From Acidobacteriaceae bacterium (lineage in GTDB: Bacteria > Acidobacteriota > Terriglobia > Terriglobales > Acidobacteriaceae), in contig JASHPM010000142.1 of NCBI GenBank assembly GCA_030038115.1, positions 1 through 34,578 on the forward strand: 34,578 nucleotides of DNA, given 5' to 3'. The notes beneath the pieces were generated by a model, which saw only the letters and a program-made list of their open reading frames with translations, did not search any database and was not told the DNA's origin. Position 1 is the stretch's first letter. The number at the start of each line of letters is the position of its first letter. Positions 31,086 to 34,578 of this stretch are shown here, piece by piece. The position numbers and the translations under genes are program-made.

Positions 31086-33239
31086 TCAGCGCTGTCGCGC
31101 GAGTACCAGCGTAACGTCGTCAGGCTGCTCCTGCGCGCCGATCCAGCTACGTAGCGTCTGGATCACCTGCTCTGAGATGGCTTCAAGGCTGAGGTGCCGG
31201 TGGCGCCTCACGACTTCGAGCAGCCGCGCCTCGCCAAACTCTCCAAAGTCATTTTCGGGCTCCGTCACGCCGTCGCTGTACGCAATAAGAATGTCGCCGA
31301 CGCCGAGGTGGACGGTACCCTGCTCCCACGTCATCTCATCGAGCAGACCCACCACCGATCCGCCGCGATCCAATCGAGCGACAGAGTCGTTGGCGCGCAG
31401 CAGGAGTGGCGGCAAATGGCCTCCGTTCGAATACACCAGCCGTCGGCTCAACCCGTCGTAATGGGCGAGGAACAAAGTCGCGTACTTCTCCGGTTGCGTG
31501 CTCCAGTAGAGATGGCGGTTCAAAAGCGACAGAATCCTGGCTGGCTCCTCGAACAACTCGGCACACTCCACTTCCCGCTCGCCGGAATGACGCGTGCGGG
31601 GATTCGCCAGCGCCGCCACACCTTCGACGATGAGTTCTTGGCCCGCGAAGCGGTAGGCGCGCACCGCGGAGTGCAGGGTCGCCATGAGGAGCGCCGCCGA
31701 TATGCCCTTGCCGCTGATATCGCCAAGCGCGATTCCCAGGCCGGTGTTGCCAAACAGGAGGAAGTCATAGTAATCGCCGCTGACTGTGCGCGCTGGCAGG
31801 CACACCCCGTGCAGTTCCAGCATCGGCAGCGACACTCGTCCGTGCGGGAACAGGTTCGCCTGCACTTCCTGGGCAATCGACAGCTCGTTCTGCAGCCGCT
31901 CCTTCTCGCGCTGCTCCGCCAGCAGCCGCGCCAGCGACGAGGCCATGCTGTTGAACGAACGGCTCAGCGCGCCGAGTTGGTCCCTGCGCTTGACCTTGAT
32001 GCGATGTTCCAGGTTGCCGCCGTCGATAGCGAGCGTGGCCTCGTAGAGGTCGTGCACGGAGAGGGTGATGGTCTGATTCAGACGAACTGCGGCCAGAAAC
32101 GCCAACAGCTCCAGCACGCCAAAAGCAATGGCGATCCCGATCATCGCATCGCGCACATAACCGCCAATCTCGATCGACGTGATAAACAGCCGCCGATACA
32201 AGAGCGACGGCCGCGACGTCACCACGGCCAGCGTTTCGCTGGGCGTCTTGTCCCCGGTTGCCCAATCCGTAGTGTCCAGCGGCGCGTAGAACGCAACCGG
32301 AACATCGTAGAAATGCTGCGGCGGCGGTAAACTCCCGCCGGCAATCGCGCGCTTGCGCGCCTGTTCAATATCCTCGCCGTTGATCTGCACCTGCGCCTCG
32401 CCGGCGCGCTGCCTCGGCGCCACGTCCGCTCTTGTCCTCCCCGTGTCGAGATCCAGGCTGGGATATACAGTCACCACCCCCAGTCCCTCCGCGAACGCCT
32501 CCACATTCCGTTGCTGGATCGGCACGCTGGAAATCACTACCGCCTTGTGGCTGCCTATCGCCTCCACATCAGCCGCGCGCAGCCACAGCTGCCCCCGATC
32601 CGCCACGATGCTGCGAAACGACCCGTGCAGCCACGCTGGCAGCGCCGGCGCCACTGCCGCCTGAATCGACGCTGGCTCCAGCGCCACCGGTTTCCCATCC
32701 TCGTAGGCGGCAACGCTCAGGCCCGCATACTCGTGCTCGGCAAGCGCGCTCCCCTCTTCGGGCAATGTCACCGCCCGTGCATGCGGATTCTGCTCCAGCA
32801 CATGCGCGACGTGCATCGCCAGGATAGCGTTGGTTGCTCCTATGTGCTCCAGCTCATCGTGGACGACGCTGGTGGCTGCGAAAATCGCGAACTGCCCCGA
32901 AAATGCGTAAAGCAAAATCAGCGCCAGCGTGACAAAGAGCACGACGGGCGTCAACCCCATCAGCAGATACGTCACAATCAGCCGGTTGCGCACCTTCCAC
33001 AGCAGTCGGAGAAAGATAAACCGCCATAACAGTGGGACACACAGGATAAGGAGCAGGAAAAAATCCAGCCCGGCCAGATCGCTGAAGACCCGACCCACCG
33101 TTCCCGGCAACCATCCCGGAAGCGATAGGACCAGATACCCTGCGAAGAGCCAGAAGGCGCCGCGATGCGCGAACCCCTCCGGCGGATCGCGGCGCACCAG
33201 GCGAAAGACCGCAACCTCAAATTTTCGTGCCCTTCCCAT
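31086..33239 (-). CDS. membrane HAMP-PP2C (SpoIIE/RsbU-type) serine phosphatase
   Basis: The 717-residue sensor-phosphatase has hydrophobic segments near 28-45, 60-75 and 88-115, a large extracytoplasmic region (about 120-335), another membrane helix near 345-365, and a HAMP domain (LEHRIKVKRRDQLGALSRSF, near 395). A short coiled coil (LLAEQREKERLQNELSIAQE) is followed by the SpoIIE PP2C domain at about 455-717. Metal-binding aspartates are visible in TVSGDYYDFL, LGDISGKGISAAL near 505, IAYSDGVTEPEN near 660 and QPDDVTLVLA at the end. These proteins dephosphorylate anti-anti-sigma factors or second targets in response to an outside signal. No partner switch genes are next to it here. Confidence 0.9.
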   Translation of the reverse strand: MGRARKFEVAVFRLVRRDPPEGFAHRGAFWLFAGYLVLSLPGWLPGTVGRVFSDLAGLDFFLLLILCVPLLWRFIFLRLLWKVRNRLIVTYLLMGLTPVVLFVTLALILLYAFSGQFAIFAATSVVHDELEHIGATNAILAMHVAHVLEQNPHARAVTLPEEGSALAEHEYAGLSVAAYEDGKPVALEPASIQAAVAPALPAWLHGSFRSIVADRGQLWLRAADVEAIGSHKAVVISSVPIQQRNVEAFAEGLGVVTVYPSLDLDTGRTRADVAPRQRAGEAQVQINGEDIEQARKRAIAGGSLPPPQHFYDVPVAFYAPLDTTDWATGDKTPSETLAVVTSRPSLLYRRLFITSIEIGGYVRDAMIGIAIAFGVLELLAFLAAVRLNQTITLSVHDLYEATLAIDGGNLEHRIKVKRRDQLGALSRSFNSMASSLARLLAEQREKERLQNELSIAQEVQANLFPHGRVSLPMLELHGVCLPARTVSGDYYDFLLFGNTGLGIALGDISGKGISAALLMATLHSAVRAYRFAGQELIVEGVAALANPRTRHSGEREVECAELFEEPARILSLLNRHLYWSTQPEKYATLFLAHYDGLSRRLVYSNGGHLPPLLLRANDSVARLDRGGSVVGLLDEMTWEQGTVHLGVGDILIAYSDGVTEPENDFGEFGEARLLEVVRRHRHLSLEAISEQVIQTLRSWIGAQEQPDDVTLVLARQR

Positions 33240-33290
33240 GTGTGGCCAGTCTAGAGCATTTCCGCCGGAGACAAGCGGCCCGCTTCCGCC

Positions 33291-34439
33291 TTACACCTTG
33301 ATGAAGATCTTCCTGCGATACAAAACCGCCATCGGCAGCCAGCAGGCCAGCGTGAAGGCGATGGAATAAAGCAGTGAACCGAGGCCAGGCGGATGAATGT
33401 GGACCCAGCTGTGGACGTAGATCCACATTCCGAGGCTCACATGCGGATGAACATCAATTGCCCACAACGGCGCCACCAGGAGGTCCGACAGCACGTAGCT
33501 CGCGATGGCGTTCATCCCGAAAACCAGCCAGAAGCCCCAACCCTTCTTCCAGCCTCTGATTTCGATCAGCCAGATGAAAAACGCCCAGATCACCATCGAG
33601 CATCCGGCCATGAACAGCACGAAGGAGCTGGTCCAGAGCTTTTTGTTGATGGGAAACCAGGGATTCCATAACTGCCCTAGCACAATCAGGACGACGCCGG
33701 CGCCCAGAATGCCAACGCATTTCCGTTCCAGCGAGCGGCTGGTGCGCAGCCACAGCGCGGTCAGCATACCCAGCAGCGTGGTGCCGATGGCCGGAAACGT
33801 GCTCAGCAGACCCTCCGGATCGCGTGTCCGCTCGTAGAGCCGTCCGATGTGCATATAGCGATCGAGCCACGCCACCATGTTCGCGTCTTTGTCGAGGAAC
33901 GGCATACGGCCCGGCACTCCGTAGCCAGGTACGGGAACAAATCGCATCAGGATGTAATAACCCACCAGCAAAACCACGATCAGGCCTGCATACATCGCGA
34001 CCCGCTTCGCCGCCGTCCGCGTACCCAGGTAGAGCAGGTTGCACGCTAGATAGCACAGGGCGATGCGCTGCAATACACCCCAAACACGCAGCTGCGACCA
34101 GTGAAAAAGCGGAAACAAGGCCAGGAACAGTCCCAGTGCAAACAGAATTGCAAAGCGCCGAAAGATGTGCGCCACCAGCGTACCCTCCGCGTCTCCGCGC
34201 TTCAGGCGTGACTCGGTGGAGAAGACAATGGTGACGCCCACCACAAACAAAAACGTAGGAAAGACCATGTCGGTCGGCGTCCACCCGTTCCAGTCGGCGT
34301 GCTCGAAGGGCCACCAGGCGTGCCCGCCGTTGTTGTTCACCATGATCATGAAGGCGATGGTTATGCCGCGCAGCACATCGAGCGACATCATGCGCGTGGT
34401 TACGGTCGCGGCCGGATTTTGCACGGAAACGGTGGCCAT
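33291..34439 (-). CDS. HGSNAT-like integral membrane acyltransferase family protein (DUF5009)
   Basis: The protein of about 382 residues has ten or more hydrophobic helices and matches bacterial relatives of heparan-alpha-glucosaminide N-acetyltransferase. The N-terminus reads SLDVLRGITIAFMIMVNN, followed by the conserved ADWNGWTPTDMVFPTFLFVVG block with polar residues near the first helices. The C-terminus ends with LPMAVLYRRKIFIKV. In animals the homologue transfers acetyl groups across the lysosomal membrane. In bacteria the substrate is unknown; cell-envelope sugars are plausible. I chose ATG 34439 (MATVSVQNPAATV) because the upstream 21 residues from the ATG at 34502 are unlike a membrane-protein start. 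It reads in the same direction as the phosphatase with a 51-base gap. Confidence 0.85.
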   Translation of the reverse strand: MATVSVQNPAATVTTRMMSLDVLRGITIAFMIMVNNNGGHAWWPFEHADWNGWTPTDMVFPTFLFVVGVTIVFSTESRLKRGDAEGTLVAHIFRRFAILFALGLFLALFPLFHWSQLRVWGVLQRIALCYLACNLLYLGTRTAAKRVAMYAGLIVVLLVGYYILMRFVPVPGYGVPGRMPFLDKDANMVAWLDRYMHIGRLYERTRDPEGLLSTFPAIGTTLLGMLTALWLRTSRSLERKCVGILGAGVVLIVLGQLWNPWFPINKKLWTSSFVLFMAGCSMVIWAFFIWLIEIRGWKKGWGFWLVFGMNAIASYVLSDLLVAPLWAIDVHPHVSLGMWIYVHSWVHIHPPGLGSLLYSIAFTLACWLPMAVLYRRKIFIKV

Positions 34440-34578
34440 AGTCGTCGGAATTCCTAACCAGCGTACTCGGGATGTCAATAACTGTACATCCGGCAGTTCC
34501 ATTGCGGGCAGGTTGTAGCCCGGTAGTCACAAATGGAACGTTACCTCTCCGTGATCCTTTTTTGCCATTGCCTTTGCC
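34440..34578. other. right end of window, upstream of the HGSNAT-like gene
   Basis: The last 139 bases hold the presumed promoter region of the HGSNAT-like gene. I see no gene start, RNA or clear promoter here. Confidence 0.4.

Noticed and set aside
31194-32330. 378-codon plus-strand frame opposite the phosphatase
   Set aside because: It is glutamine- and arginine-rich with no motif and lies wholly within the phosphatase catalytic domain on the other strand.

Overview
The window looks like part of a chromosome from the phylum Acidobacteriota (Terriglobales-like). This is an inference from gene content: a secreted M28 carboxypeptidase beside a secreted amidohydrolase, a CzcCBA-type efflux operon preceded by a small membrane protein, a large Asp-box propeller protein, a DUF5009/HGSNAT-like membrane protein, a SpoIIE-type phosphatase, and GC-rich codon use throughout. 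No rRNA, complete tRNA, CRISPR array or transposase was seen.

Region 1 (1-6339) is the end of a decayed integrative conjugative element. All genes read on the minus strand. In transcription order they are an HTH-MNT nucleotidyltransferase (6102-5503), a HEPN partner (5531-5073), a VirB2 pilin, VirB3, VirB4, VirB9, and then the C-terminal helicase part of a MobF/TraA relaxase that runs off the left edge. The relaxase has lost its catalytic N-terminus. An orphan ATG 2 bases after virB9 opens a 20-codon frame that dies inside relaxase sequence, which looks like a deletion scar between virB10 and the relaxase. The element ends at a 45-bp copy of the 3' half of an initiator tRNA-fMet (6295-6339), the expected product of tyrosine-integrase insertion at a tRNA anticodon loop.

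Region 2 (6340-12036) is chromosomal. It starts with a 100-bp remnant of an alpha/beta hydrolase, followed by a minus-strand pair of secreted enzymes (amidohydrolase and M28 glutamate-carboxypeptidase-like protein). On the plus strand come an NAPE-PLD-like metallo-beta-lactamase-fold hydrolase and a small membrane protein.

Region 3 (12113-17600, plus strand) is a tight three-gene RND efflux operon: TolC-like outer-membrane protein, lipoprotein adaptor and HME-type pump. It probably exports divalent metal ions.

Region 4 (29081 down to 17604, minus strand) is the most coherent metabolic block. It holds a GH115 xylan alpha-glucuronidase, a secreted Asp-box propeller protein, an ACS-family MFS transporter, a YjhG/YagF-type D-xylonate dehydratase, an FAH-fold dehydratase and an alpha-ketoglutarate-semialdehyde dehydrogenase. 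The last four are coupled by overlaps or very short gaps and form the lower Weimberg (non-phosphorylative) pentose pathway from aldonate to 2-oxoglutarate. A good sigma70 promoter lies upstream of GH115.

Region 5 (29379-31081, plus) has a cupin and a Gfo/Idh/MocA oxidoreductase. Region 6 (33239 to 31086 and 34439 to 33291, minus) has a HAMP-SpoIIE phosphatase and a HGSNAT-like integral membrane protein.
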